A stretch of DNA of 64,000 nt from contig NC_085886.1 in the NCBI RefSeq assembly GCF_035222275.1, positions 2,976,001-3,040,000 of the forward strand, written 5' to 3'. Positions within the stretch are counted from its first letter, which is position 1. Every line of letters begins with the position of its first letter. The stretch comes from Podospora bellae-mahoneyi (taxonomy: Eukaryota; Ascomycota; Sordariomycetes; Sordariales; Podosporaceae). The notes under the pieces are model-generated. The model was not told the DNA's origin and did not search any database. It saw only the letters and a list, made by a program, of their open reading frames with translations. Shown piece after piece: positions 32,191 to 43,412 of this stretch. Both the position numbers and the translations under genes were made by a program.

Positions 32191-32301
32191 TGATGAGAGT
32201 GGGATTCGAACCCACGCCCTTTCGGACCACGGAATCTTTTGAGAAGATGTTGATTAAGGAAGACCTTAACGTGGCGCCTTAGACCGCTCGGCCATCTCAC
32301 C
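32191..32301 (-). tRNA. tRNA-Leu (AAG) with 31-nt intron
   Basis: The minus strand gives acceptor arms GGTGAGA and TCTCATC (one G:U pair) with discriminator A. The A box is TGGCCGAGCGG and the B box GGTTCGAATCC. Exon 1 is 32264-32301, with anticodon AAG followed by G37. The intron is 32233-32263 (31 nt) and exon 2 is 32191-32232. The anticodon stem is CCACG/CGTGG, and a long variable arm (TCCGAAAGGG) marks a class II tRNA. T-runs for pol III termination lie just downstream. Confidence 0.95.
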
Positions 32302-32574
32302 GTACTAATTTGTTGAAAGACAAGTTCAGAATGATGGCTCATGATGCTACTCCAGGTCAACCGACCAAGCGAATATTCAAGACCAACCGTCCACAAGAGC
32401 TCCTCATATGTCCCATAATGCGCGAGGTCTTTCAAAAGATAACATCAGTCTTCAAATCATATTCATAACATGTCAAACAAAACAAACAACCCAGCCAGTC
32501 ATGGTATCCTTCCAGCCCGCCATCTCATAGGTTCATCCCTACACCACTATCCAACACCATCATCCCCGGGCAAT

Positions 32575-35500
32575 TCACAGAGTGTCCTCACCCTCATCTT
32601 CCTCATCCTCATCCAGCAACTCACTGACCAAACTCTTATCATCTCCATCCTCCTCCGAATCATCTTCCTCAATACTCTTCATCACCGGCTCCGTCCTGCT
32701 CAACACAACCGTCGCCTCCTCCTCCTCTTCATCCTCCTCCTTGATGACGCTCCCCGCCCTGGATGAAACAACTGAGCCCTCCCTTCCAGCATTGTTTCCA
32801 GCACCAGCACCGGCCACACTCCCCAGCCCAACAGAACTAGCCCTGCTAACGCTCCTCCTGTACCTCTGTACCTGACCTTCAGCCGAGTTCATCTGCGCCG
32901 CCACAGCAGCAGCATCAAGCTGGTTGACAATCTTGCCAAGCCCAACATGCAATTTGTACAGCGAGTTCCGACTCGTCGCATCAGTCAAAAGACCATTCTC
33001 AACAGCCTCACAAACTAGGGCATAGATGTCTCTAGTGAGCTCCTCACTTGAGGCCGGGGACACATAAAGTTTGCCAAGCAGCGCAGCAATAATCTTCTTT
33101 TCCTCTCCTGTCGTCTAGTTAGCACTCTCCACACGGCCAAACGTGAGAGGGAAACGGATCAAACTTACTCGGCACACTCCCAGACAACCTCTCCAAAATC
33201 CCCCTCGCAAACTCCAAATGCACATCCGCATTCACATTCTTCCTCTCCCCCTCCACCCCCTCCTCTTTGCCCGGGTAGTAACACTTCCTCGGATCCGTCC
33301 AGTCCACCAAGCAAGCGCCAATCGTCGCCAAACTCACCATCTCCTCGTCCACATCCGCGTCATCATCCTCCAGCCCCTCCCTCACATTATACAACGTATG
33401 CAGCGCATCCAGCGCAACAATCCTCATCAAGTCCTGATTCTCCGCCCGACTGTAGCAAAACACCGGCAGGAAATAATTCAGCGCCTGCCTGACAGACTGG
33501 TTGTCACTGCTCGCCGGCTCAAAGTACGCCACAACCAACGTCTTGAGCAGCTCCGCAGAAAAGTCATGATCAGAAATCACCCTCCCAAGCAGCAACTTTG
33601 ACACCGCCACCGTAGCAGAAGCCTGCACCTCAGGATGCCTCGCCCCCGACCTCAAAGCCTTGATGTAGACCTTCAACAGTGTAGGGTTAGCAGACAACAG
33701 CTGTGACCCATGCACATTCAAAATGTCCGTCAAGATGTTCAGCGCCGTAATCTGCAGCGCCGTATGCCCCTTGCTAAAAAAGTGCATAAACAGCGTCAAA
33801 TTCTCCTCCGCCAGCGACCTATCCAACAACGAACACAAACCCAGACAGACCAGACCCCTCTCCCGCACAGGCGCCTCGTGGGAACGGACAGCTGGCACAA
33901 CAAGATTGTTAAGCATTGAAACCAAGTGGTCGTTTTGCTGGAGATCGCCCGTCACGTTTGCGAGCATGCACTGCACAATATGCAAGCACTTCATGTTGAT
34001 CATGATCTCCTTGATCGCCTTCTTGGCCGCCTCCTCCTCGGACAGCGCAGGGACGTTCTTGTTCTTGGAGGATTTGGTCGGGGTGGTGTCGCCGTCGGGG
34101 GTGGACACCTCTGACTGAGCCGAGTGGAACGATTCATCGTCGTTATCGTTCTCGCTCGCGGGCGGCTCGTCGACGATGGTGTCGTGCACGTCGGCTACGG
34201 CTTCGAGGACGATGGAGCAGAATTCTTTTTCCCCGGCAGCGTCAGGGGCGCAAATGTCGCGGAGGACGTTGACAGTCAACTTGGTCACCTCGTCAGGGAG
34301 TTCGGGAATGGAAAGGGTCTGTCGGAGGAGGGAGAACATCTTGCGACGACCGACTTCATCAGAGTAGTCGAGCGTGAGGGCGATGTGGAGGAGCTGTTCT
34401 GCTATGAACTCCTGCTCCACCGTGTCCTCCTCCTCTTCCTCTTCAAGGTCTTCCTGCTCTTCGGCACGCTTGATGGCGTCGATCAGGACCTTGATGTAGC
34501 GTTCGAGGTAGAAGGCTACCTTGGTGACTTCGGGGAGCTTCTCCTCGACGAGCTGCTCAAACTTGCCGTTGCCCTCGCTGCGGCAAAAGTCGTTGAAGGT
34601 TCGGCAGACAAAGACGGACTCGGCGCTCAGAGTCTCGAAGAAGGTGTCGTCAAAGACCATGGCTTCTCTGTAGTCTGGACGACCTTCCCAGAAACCCTTC
34701 ATGGCTTCAAGACCAATGCCGTTCTCACCACCAGAGTTGATGACATCGATACGCTCCAACAACTCAAGGAGCGCGTCGAGGTTAGGGGGTGAAACCTCAG
34801 CCGGCTGACCGGTCTCAGCAGGCGGTGGCGTCCCCGCGCAATCCTCAATCCAGCGCTCACGGAACAGACGACCGGCCGCCTTACGGACGTTCTCATCTCT
34901 GTCGCGCAAGCCCCATCGGAGCAGCTTCTCCCTCATCGAAAGTGACAAGTGCCTAAAATCACCCAGCGCAGGAAGCAGCCGCGAGTACACCGACCTCCTC
35001 GTCGCCGCATCTTGATCCCTCGCCCTCTCAAGCAGAAAAGGCAACGTCTTGGGCAGAATAGGCAGATTCACCAAAAGCGACCTCCTGACATCAGCGCTGG
35101 GATCGTTCTGCAACACCTCCAGCAACTTATCCAAGAGGCCACTGCCCGCACCACCCCCCTCGCTATCCTCCGAATCTTCTTCAGCCTCAACCTCATTCCC
35201 CGCCAGTCTCCCCAACCCGAGCACAGCCTGCACCCTTACCATGGCCTCCTTGTCCCGAATCCTCTTCAACAACCCCGACCTCAGCTTCTGAAACAAATCA
35301 TCATCAATCGCATCCAGCGAGCTGATAATGTGTGAAATCAACTGCGTCGACCGATACCTCACAAACTTGTCCTTCGCCTGCAGCAACGGCAAAATCGTAA
35401 CCATCAGATACGTCGTGAGTCTCGTAGCAGGCGTCTCAGGCATAGTACTAGTATCCATATCCGCCTCGCCCGTAATCTCATTGTCCTTATCAATCGCATG

Positions 35501-35914
35501 CCGCAAAAACAGCCCAATGAACCTGACCGTCTTCTCGCCTACCCCTTCCGACTTCTTGACGGGCATGACGCGCAGAACGCAGCGGACAAACTCGGTGTTG
35601 AAGTCATCCTCGTCAAAGTCGCCGAGGTTAGTAGTCGTGGCAGATTTCTTGGTAGCCGTTGGCTCATAGCAGCAGGCTTCCTGCATCTTGCGGAGGGTGA
35701 CGGCTAGCTTGCGGTGGGAGGCGGTGGTGCGCTGGGCGTCGCGGAAGACGGCGGCGACTTGCTGTCGGAGGGCGTTGTCGGGGCTTTCTTCGGGGATGTT
35801 GTAGTTTACGGCTGGGGAGGAGCGGGAGGTGGCTGTTGCTGTTGTGCTGGCGCGGGAGGTGGCGCCGCCGCCGGCGGTGGAGGAGCGGGTTGATCTTGTT
35901 GCACGGGGGGCCAT
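32575..35914 (-). CDS. YCG1: Condensin complex subunit 3 (Ycg1/CAP-G/Cnd3)
   Basis: This is the HEAT-repeat subunit of condensin, which with Brn1 binds DNA and helps compact mitotic chromosomes in the nucleus. Exon 1 is 33169-35914 and exon 2 is 32575-33107. The 61-nt intron 33108-33168 has a GTAAGT donor, a CTAAC branch site and a CAG acceptor. The product is 1092 residues. A Ser/Thr/Ala-rich N-terminus of ~45 residues precedes HEAT repeats (for example RSTQLISHIISSLDAIDDD and VRVQAVLGLGRLAG). An acidic insert with Ser/Thr (about residues 585-630) may be a phosphorylation target. The conserved C-terminal Cnd3 block includes NMKCLHIVQCMLANVTGDLQ. The C-terminus is very acidic (DEDEEDEGEDTL). 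The gene is divergent from the Nop4 gene across a 620-bp shared promoter. Confidence 0.95.
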
Positions 35915-36534
35915 GCTGGCGACGAGGTTTTGTGCGCGCCGTGGGCTGGTTTCTAAATGTTCAAGTTGTATTTTGAATCTGGTTCAGGAATCGCATTGGG
36001 GTTGTCGTTGTGAAGGGTGTCGTCGTGTCGTAGGAGAATGGCAGTGGTTGTTACAGAAAAGGAGCCTGACAAGTGAATGGTGACTTTGCGAATGTTGTTT
36101 GTTTACCCAGCAATTTCCTGTTCGAGCTTAGCGCGCGAAAGTTTGGAGGGGTATGACCCACAGCTTGGCAGGGACGTCTCAAGGTCTAACAAGATAACAG
36201 CGATACCGTCGACCATCTTCAACAGCCTTTCCAAGTATTTTTAAAGACCTTCAGACTATCTTTGGAGGTTTATTAAAAGTGTAAAGGCATGTTAACATCC
36301 TGAAAGGCTTATTGCACTCTATGTAAGGCCTATCAATCATCTTTGAAGGCATCACGACTATCTTCAAAGGCCGTGATTCTAGCGGCAAGGAGCACGAAAG
36401 CCCCCACTTTTCGCACGATAAGCTTCTTATCAGCCCACCTCCCTGGGGTTTTTTTTTTCTTTCCAATTGTCAATTGAGCCAGGGACCAGCTCCTCGAAAA
36501 AACCATCAAAAATTCACATACCAAACTCGCAACA
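35915..36534. promoter_or_regulatory. Bidirectional promoter region between condensin and Nop4 genes
   Basis: Both flanking genes start outward from this 620-bp stretch. A degenerate 20-21 bp tandem array occupies 36207-36371, nearer to Nop4. No TATA box stands out on either side. A T10 tract lies at 36450-36459. Confidence 0.5.
36207..36371 (+). repeat. Degenerate 19-22 bp tandem array C (clearest copy)
   Basis: Eight successive units of 19-22 bp can be read, most ending AAAGGC, GAAGGC or TAAGGC. Examples are CTATCAATCATCTTTGAAGGC, ATCACGACTATCTTCAAAGGC and ATGTTAACATCCTGAAAGGC. Units differ at many positions but keep the phase and the GGC end. The array lies wholly in the condensin-Nop4 intergenic stretch. 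Confidence 0.8.
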
Positions 36535-38832
36535 ATGGGAGCAGACAAAAAACGCCAACGCGAGGACGGCCCCGTCGAGGCCACCACCTCTTCCACCGAC
36601 CAATCCTCCTCCAACCCCAACAAAAGACCCAGAGTCGACAAAAACCGATCCCTCTTCGTCCGATCCCTCCCCCCATCAGCCACCAGCGAGTCCCTCACCA
36701 ACTTCTTCTCCCAACACTACCCCGTCAAACACGCCACCGTCGTCCTCGACCCCAAAACCAAAACCTCCCGCGGCTACGGCTTCGTCTCCTTCGCCGACCC
36801 CGAAGATGCCATCGAGGCCAAGATCAAGCTCAATAACGAGCTCCTCGACGGCCGCAGGTTAAGGCTCGACATTGCCCAGCCCCGTCTCCGCGATGCGGCG
36901 AAGGCCAGCACCGAGGTCGCTGCAAGAGTCGTCACCGAAAAGCGCCAGCGGGAGGAGGAGCTGGCTGAGCAGAGAAAGGCGCCCAAGCTTATTATTCGTA
37001 ACTTGCCTTGGAGCATCAAGTCGTCAGAGCAGCTCGCCAAGCTGTTCCAGCCTTTTGGCAAGATCAAGTTTGCGGATTTGCCCAATTCGAAGGGGAAGCT
37101 TTCTGGTTTTGGGTTCGTCACGCTTCGGGGTCGCAAGAATGCGGAAAAGGCGTTGGAGGCTATCAATGGCAAGGAGATTGACGGGCGGACGGTGGCGGTT
37201 GATTGGGCGGTTGATAAGCAGACTTGGGAGCAGCACAAGGAGGAAGAGGAGGGTGGTGAGGAGACCAAGACTGAGAAGAAGAAGGCCAAGAAGGCGAAAA
37301 ATGAGGAGAAGGAAGAGGATGAGGACCCGAACATGACACAGGAGGATCGCGATCTGGCGAATTTCTTCAAGAATTACGGCAAGAATCTCGAGGATGAGGT
37401 GGAGGATGATGATGAAGATGTCAACAGCGAGGACGAGGACGAAGATGATGACGAGGAGAAGGATTCAGACGAGGAGATGGACGAGGATGGCGATGCCGAG
37501 TTTGAGGATGCATCAGACGACGAGGAGGAAGAGGCAGAGCCGGAAAAGAAGCTGTCCACTGACAACTCCACCACCGTCTTCATCCGCAACCTCCCTTACA
37601 CCGCCACCGACGAGCAGCTTAAGGCCCACTTTGAAACCTTTGGTGCAGTCAGGTACGCTCGCGTGGTCAAAGAGCGCGGCACCGACCGGCCCGCGGGTAC
37701 TGGATTCGTCTGCTTCTTCAACCACGACGACTATGTCTCCTGCCTCAAGGGCGCTCCCCGTCGCCCTGCCCCCACGCTGGCCAAGCACTCCGTCCTGCAG
37801 GACGAAACCCTCGACCCCGAGGGAACGTACACCCTTGACGGCCGCATCCTCCAGGTCGCCCCTGCCGTTGACAAGAGCGAGGCTGCGCGGCTGCAAGAAA
37901 TGAGCGCATCCAAGAAGGACAAGGACAAGCGCCGTCTTTTTCTGCTTCAGGAGGGTCAAATCCCCGCTAGCTCGCCCGTTTTCAAGACGCTCTCCGATCA
38001 GGAGATCAAGATGCGCGAGGCGAGCGCGAAGCAGAGGAAGAAGCTTATTGAGAGCAACCCGGCGCTTCACATCTCTCTCACCCGCCTGGCGGTAAGGAAT
38101 ATTCCTGCTAATATGGACTCTAAGGCCCTGAAGGCGTTGGCCAGGGAGGCGGTGGTGGGTTTTGCGAAGGATGTCAAGGAGGGGAAGAGGGCGCCACTTT
38201 CGAAGGAGGAGAATCTCCGGGGTGGTGAGCAGGATAAGGAGGCGGAGAGGCGCAGGAAGGAGAAGGGGAAGGGGGTGGTTAAGCAAGCCAAGATTGTGTT
38301 TGAGACGGTGCAGGGGAGCAAGATTGATGAGAAGAAGGCGGAGGGAGGGGGGAAGAGCAGGGGATATGGGTTTATTGAGTACACCTCGCACCGCTGGGCC
38401 TTGATGGGGTTGAGGTGGCTGAATGGTCATGCGATGAAGAATGAGGCGGGAAAGACGAGCAGGTTGATTGTGGAGTTTGCTATTGAGAATGCGAATGTTG
38501 TGCAGAGGAGGAGGCAGCATGAGCAGAAGATTCGGGAGGAGGGGCCGAGGGCGCCAGGGTCGAGGGCGGAGAGGGAGAAGAGGGAGAGGGAGAGGGAGAG
38601 GGGGAGGAAGAACAGGTGGGAGAGGAAGGAGGAGAAGAAGAGGCCGGATACGTGGAATAAGAGTAGCAAGGGGAAGAAGAGTGCTGTTCCCAAGGAGGAG
38701 AAGGGTAAGGCGGAGCCGCAGACGAAGGAGGGGAAGAAGAATGCGGAGGCTAAGTTGGCCATGAGGACGAAGATTGTGGCGAGGAAGAGGGAGATGAGGA
38801 AGAAGAAGGCGGAGCTCAGGGGTGAGAAGTAA
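36535..38832 (+). CDS. nop4: Nucleolar four-RRM protein Nop4 (RBM28)
   Basis: Nop4/RBM28 is a nucleolar RNA-binding factor needed for 60S subunit maturation. The ATG at 36535 opens an intronless frame of 765 residues. RRM1 spans about residues 37-115 (SLFVRSLP, then RGYGFVSF), RRM2 about 145-220 (LIIRNLPW, then SGFGFVTL), RRM3 about 347-455 (TVFIRNLPYTATDEQLKAHF, then GTGFVCFF) and RRM4 about 520-645 (LAVRNIPANMDSKALK, then SRGYGFIEYTSHRWAL). A long acidic Asp/Glu tract separates RRM2 and RRM3 (about 240-340). The C-terminus is Lys/Arg/Glu-rich, as expected for a nucleolar protein. Codons are C-rich at the 5' end and purine/G-rich at the 3' end. Confidence 0.95.
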   Translation: MGADKKRQREDGPVEATTSSTDQSSSNPNKRPRVDKNRSLFVRSLPPSATSESLTNFFSQHYPVKHATVVLDPKTKTSRGYGFVSFADPEDAIEAKIKLNNELLDGRRLRLDIAQPRLRDAAKASTEVAARVVTEKRQREEELAEQRKAPKLIIRNLPWSIKSSEQLAKLFQPFGKIKFADLPNSKGKLSGFGFVTLRGRKNAEKALEAINGKEIDGRTVAVDWAVDKQTWEQHKEEEEGGEETKTEKKKAKKAKNEEKEEDEDPNMTQEDRDLANFFKNYGKNLEDEVEDDDEDVNSEDEDEDDDEEKDSDEEMDEDGDAEFEDASDDEEEEAEPEKKLSTDNSTTVFIRNLPYTATDEQLKAHFETFGAVRYARVVKERGTDRPAGTGFVCFFNHDDYVSCLKGAPRRPAPTLAKHSVLQDETLDPEGTYTLDGRILQVAPAVDKSEAARLQEMSASKKDKDKRRLFLLQEGQIPASSPVFKTLSDQEIKMREASAKQRKKLIESNPALHISLTRLAVRNIPANMDSKALKALAREAVVGFAKDVKEGKRAPLSKEENLRGGEQDKEAERRRKEKGKGVVKQAKIVFETVQGSKIDEKKAEGGGKSRGYGFIEYTSHRWALMGLRWLNGHAMKNEAGKTSRLIVEFAIENANVVQRRRQHEQKIREEGPRAPGSRAEREKRERERERGRKNRWERKEEKKRPDTWNKSSKGKKSAVPKEEKGKAEPQTKEGKKNAEAKLAMRTKIVARKREMRKKKAELRGEK

Positions 38833-39243
38833 GGCTGATGGAGTTGTTTTGTGTATGGGCTTGAGAGAGATAGATTCGAGCGGCTGTTGTTAGCATTATC
38901 AAACGGGTGTAATTCAATGAGGATATTATCTGCGCCAATACACCGTCGTGTGTGTGCTCTGTCTACCATGAAATGGAGGCTTTTTACTGCTCGGGAGCCC
39001 AACTGAATCATGTTTATTTTCATTTTGCCGTAATCCAACCGTTGGAGGTTATTTTGACTCGCATGATGATCCGACTCCTACACAAAATGATGCCAAAAGC
39101 ATCTCTACTATATACCACCCTTTTCAGTCCGACATGACAAAGGTCCCAAGTATTATTGACAGAATGCGTCTTGTGATCATCCAAAAGGGGGAAGACGACA
39201 AGGTGTCCATCTTCCAGAAAGTCCTCTCTCCCCGTCCCCCATT
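38833..39243. other. Convergent intergenic stretch between Nop4 and Las21
   Basis: This is shared 3'-flanking sequence of two convergent genes. I see no gene or repeat. Confidence 0.5.
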
Positions 39244-42166
39244 TCACGCCTTCTCCCTCCCACTCCCCTCCCTGACCCCAAGCCAATACAACAAACCGCC
39301 CATCCCGACATTCACCCCCAAATGCACCCCCCCAGCCCAGGCAACAACATAAAGATACTTTGGGCTGAAAACCGTCCAAATAAACAAATGATCCCTCAAC
39401 ACCCCACAAGCCCCCATGACCGCAGCCGTCGCCGCGGCGATAAACACCGTCATGAGGGAGACGTGCAACTTGTACACATTTCCCTCTTCCCCTCCCCGGC
39501 GGTGGCTCAGCAGATGTTGTCGTTTGCTCAGCAGCAAAATCACCGTCGCCACCGCCCAATACACCGGCCCAGCCCAGTTCGACAAGAACGTCAATATCCC
39601 CACAAAAGTCGCGTTGTAGGTCGCGATCCCATTATAAGCCGACGATAAATCGATCGAGCTGATGGCGTTGGAGCCGCCTTGTGCGAAGAACGAGGCGTAC
39701 TGCAGCAGTAGACTTGACAGCGTAATCTCCCCCAGCTCCAACTCCGGTACATACGAGAGTAGTAGCCTGAACTGAAGATTATAAAGCAAAAAAAGCGGGA
39801 TATCAGTAACCCTGCTCTGCGTCACCAAAAAAAGCGTCAGCACCGTCAAAGCAGTGAAAACCCCCGGCTGCCCCTGGCTAATCTGCTTCTTCGCCCCCAT
39901 GAATCCCAGACTAGCAGCCATCAGGATCCCCAACCCGATAAACACCGCCCGCGCTCTCTCCACTAGCTCCCTCCCCCCACCACTGAAATTAATCTCCAGC
40001 AGTTTCTTCACAAACTCTGTCAACAATTCCGGCGCATCCTCCACCACAAAGGCAACCTTGAAGGTGAATGCCGCGAGCACAAGTCCAATCGACGTCGCAA
40101 AAGAAAGCCAGATTGGCAGGCTGGAGAGGCCAAAGGTGAGATGTTGCTGGATCCAAAAGTATGTTGCCCCGACAAGACACCATAACAGGACTGGGGACGT
40201 CTGGAGGTAGAGCGTGACAATGTCAGGCTCTCCAGCGAATTTCTGACCGGTTTGGTTCCAGGATCTGATGATACGAGCTGCGAGAAGGATCACACCAAAG
40301 GAGACAGCATGGGCGATTGGGTGGGCTGTCTTGCGGTTGAGGCCCCGGACGAGGAGGTAGCCGAACCAGGCGGTTGTGCCCCAGTACCAGAAGTGCTGCT
40401 CCTCTTCGACGTAGCTGCTGGCGAACATCATTGCGCCGTAGGCGAGAGTGACGAGGGAGAAGGGGATGGGTGGGAGGGTGGGGGAGGAGATGAGAGCGAG
40501 GACGAGGGCCGAAAGGGCGATTCCAAAACCGAGGAGCATTTGTGGAGTGTCATAATTGCTCGCCATGCCGGAGAGGAAGGATTGGGCTTCGTGGAGCCAC
40601 TGCTTTTGTTAGTGAAGGTAGTTGCGGGAAGAGACGGGGGAACTTACGTTTCCTGCTTTGGGGATCATTTCCTGGTAAAGGTCAGGACTGGCTCCTCGGT
40701 AGACTTGTTGATACAACTGCTCAAATTCCATGTAACCGGCAGCTAACTTCTCATCGTCTGTCTCGGGCTTGCCGTCTTCCTTAAAGGACCACTCATACAT
40801 CTTTTGGCCAAAAGCCGCGTGGGCCACCTGCATGATTTGATCCGCGTTGCGCATGAGAATCTCGGCCTTGACTTCACTGCTAGACCAAAACGGCAAAAAG
40901 TCAGGGATGGTCGCGCCGAGGTTGTTCTTGGAGATTGGAACGCCCATCAAGGCGGCAAGAGTGGGCGCCAGATCGGACTGCTCGACGGTGTCGTAGTACT
41001 GGAAGTCGGGGTTCTCTGGCAGCGGTGCTCGAAGTCTCTTGTTGAGCTTCTTGAGCTTGGGGGAGAGGAACAACAAGGCTGGGGATGTCTCCCCAGCGGA
41101 GGAGGCGCCGTGGTTGCCGGCGTCGTTCATGCCGTGGTCTCCGCAGACGACAAAGAGGGTTGACTTGAGGTGGTCTTTGGACTCGATGGCCTGGTAGATT
41201 TGCTTGACGATGCCGTCCATCTCGTACTGCTTGTTGAGCATATGGGGGCTGTAACTGTCAGTGCCACCAGCACCTGTCCGTTCACCAGCAGTGGCTTACC
41301 TCCTCGGCCCGCCCTTGTGCCCAATATGATCCAACCCAAGATAATGCAAAACCAGAGTATTCCAATCCTTCCTCTCCAGTTCCTCTGGAACATGCCTCGT
41401 GACGTTATTGTCGACCTCGGTAAAGTCCTACACAACCCCTCAGTCAGCCCCCTAAACCACCTCTCACAGAGCGATCCCACCTACCGAAACAAAAAAGCTA
41501 GTCGTCCCCTCAAAGCGGTCAAACATGCCCGGAAACAGCTTCAACCATGTATCATCTCCGTACATGACCAGCTTCCCCTTCTTCTTCCTCTTCATCTGCG
41601 CCAACCACGTATCCTGCGACGCCAAGCTTGAGCTCTCATCCCCCTCATCCAGATTAAGCACCACATCCAGGAACGAAGGAATAGACCCCGTGGTTATCGC
41701 CTTGAGCCGTGGCATCGTAACAGTCGGCGAAGTGGCATGTGCCGTGAACGGTAGAGCACCCCCATCGCGAATCAGTCTATTCCCTTCTCGGTCAGCCTTC
41801 CCCCCATTTGCGCCGGACAGTATTCAGAGACGTACGATTGGGTAAATTTGAAGCCGCTGTTTGCTGTGTAGACAAAATCACTGTCGCAAAAGGGTCAGCA
41901 TAAAGCGCACACTGTATGAAGAGGGGCTAAGGGGGGAAATACCTCCGCAACGCATCAACAACCATAAACACCAGCTTGTCAAACTGCGCCTTTGGTGGCT
42001 CGCCATAAACGGAGCTCTCGCCATACGTCGCAAGACCAGTGAGAAGTGGCTTGTAGGGGAAAAACCCCTTGCCAAAGACGAATATGGCGATTGGAACCAG
42101 AAGATTGGCTGCCACCAGCAGCAGAGTGCTCAAGATGCCGCCATCGCGACTGCGACGCGGCGACAT
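39244..42166 (-). CDS. las21: GPI ethanolamine-phosphate transferase 2 (Las21/Gpi7)
   Basis: This ER membrane enzyme adds ethanolamine phosphate to the second mannose of GPI anchors. Six exons were read: 41943-42166, 41836-41880, 41485-41776, 41300-41427, 40648-41248 and 39244-40599. All junctions use GT donors and AG acceptors and keep one frame for 881 residues. An N-terminal signal anchor (LLLVAANLLVPIAIFVFGKG) leads into the alkaline-phosphatase-like catalytic domain. Its motifs include DALRSDF (about 71-77), GLDHIGHKGG and the metal-site CGDHGMNDAGNHG. The C-terminal half has about ten membrane helices. The start of exon 6 could lie three bases earlier (an extra Gln), since AG and CAG acceptors are adjacent. 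Divergence from other alkaline-phosphatase-fold GPI enzymes (Mcd4, Gpi13) was judged from motif spacing only. Confidence 0.92.
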
Positions 42167-42966
42167 GTCCAACTTTCTTTCGCCGGTATCTGAGGCGCGC
42201 GTGAGCAGGAATTGAAGCTTAGTGGGGTGTGGTAAGAGATGTTCTTTTTCTTTTCCGAAGGAAATTCCAGTCTATTGCGTACAGCAGGCCATCCCCAAAA
42301 ACTCCAAGAAGAAGAAAAGAGACAACTGTCAACTCAGTTTTCAGAGATAAGGTTGAACATATCCATCTTGGTGCAGTTTGACCCCATGTCTTCGGATTTG
42401 GACCTTCTGGAATGTCTGAAGCAGCAGGCGGGGTTCGTGATTGGACGGACCCCTAGTCCAAGATTGGCCCCAGACGTCGAGGCCCCACACTTTGCCGCAA
42501 GCCGTTGCACCAAAACGGCAGGTCTGAACACCATGAGGAAGGTCTTTGATCAATCTTCGCAAGCTAGCAAATGGGGGAAAACTGTGGCATGACACAATGT
42601 ATTTCTCACGAGATGGTGCCCTCCTCTTCCGGGTCATTGCCACCGAGTGATTGTTGCTTTCCACCGAGGGTATCAGAACTCGCCTTGAATCAGACGAGCG
42701 TCGACTCCAACAATTTTCCACGACCCATTATTAACGCCAGAAAAATGACCAAACGCCTGAACCAGTCCAATGTTGCGCTGTCTCCATGCTGCGTGTGCCT
42801 CCGCTCCGTCAAGGCAATGACCCTTGGCCCCTTGTCTCTCCTCGCCCATTATATGCTCAGAGCTGAGTGGCCAACTCCAAGTCTGAACCTGGCCATGGCC
42901 CCGATGTGAATATTGACCTGTTGGATATCAAAAAAAAGAAGTAAAGCCTCTGAAAGACCACAAAAC
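42167..42966. other. Las21 upstream region and 3' flank of the DUF2423 gene
   Basis: This is an 800-bp stretch with no gene. A T-rich tract (about 42239-42253) lies near the Las21 start. ORFs crossing it have no ATG-supported protein character. Confidence 0.5.
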
Positions 42967-43412
42967 TCATTTCTTCTTGCTGTTGGTCTTGGGGCCCTTC
43001 TTGCGGAAGACAATGTTGGACTTTTTGCCTCTCCGCTTGCGCTCCTTCTCCTTGTATGGCGCCGCTGGCTTCTCATCAACCTCCATGGCAGCTGAATTAT
43101 GTCAGTTTGAAATGCACTTGACTTCACTCCGAGAGTCAAACTCACCCTCCTCCTTCTCAGCCTCAACCTCCTTGACCTCCTCATTCACGGGCTCTGCAGA
43201 CAGTGTTAGCACATATTTACTCAGCTGTGATAAATATTTCCAGACATACCGTCGTTCATCTCGACCTCCTTCACAGGCTTGGGCTGCGCAATGAGCTCTG
43301 CCAACTTGGCATGTAGACGCTCAGCACGAGCCGCTTCGACGGGCCCAAAGACATTGGCCTTGAGTTTCCGGTTGTTTTGTTTGATAGTGCTGGCTCTCGA
43401 ACTCTTGCCCAT
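42967..43412 (-). CDS. Small basic DUF2423 protein (YBL028C-like, pre-60S associated)
   Basis: Three exons were read: 43250-43412, 43146-43193 and 42967-43091. The introns (43194-43249 and 43092-43145) have GTATGT and GTGAGT donors and CAG acceptors. The product is 111 residues. The N-terminus MGKSSRASTIKQNNRKLKAN is the hallmark of the DUF2423 family. The middle is Glu/Val-rich, and the C-terminus is strongly basic (RKRRGKKSNIVFRKKGPKTN), like nucleolar targeting segments. Yeast YBL028C is found with pre-60S particles; a ribosome-assembly role here is inferred. The 48-nt central exon encodes almost only acidic/valine repeats. Confidence 0.88.
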
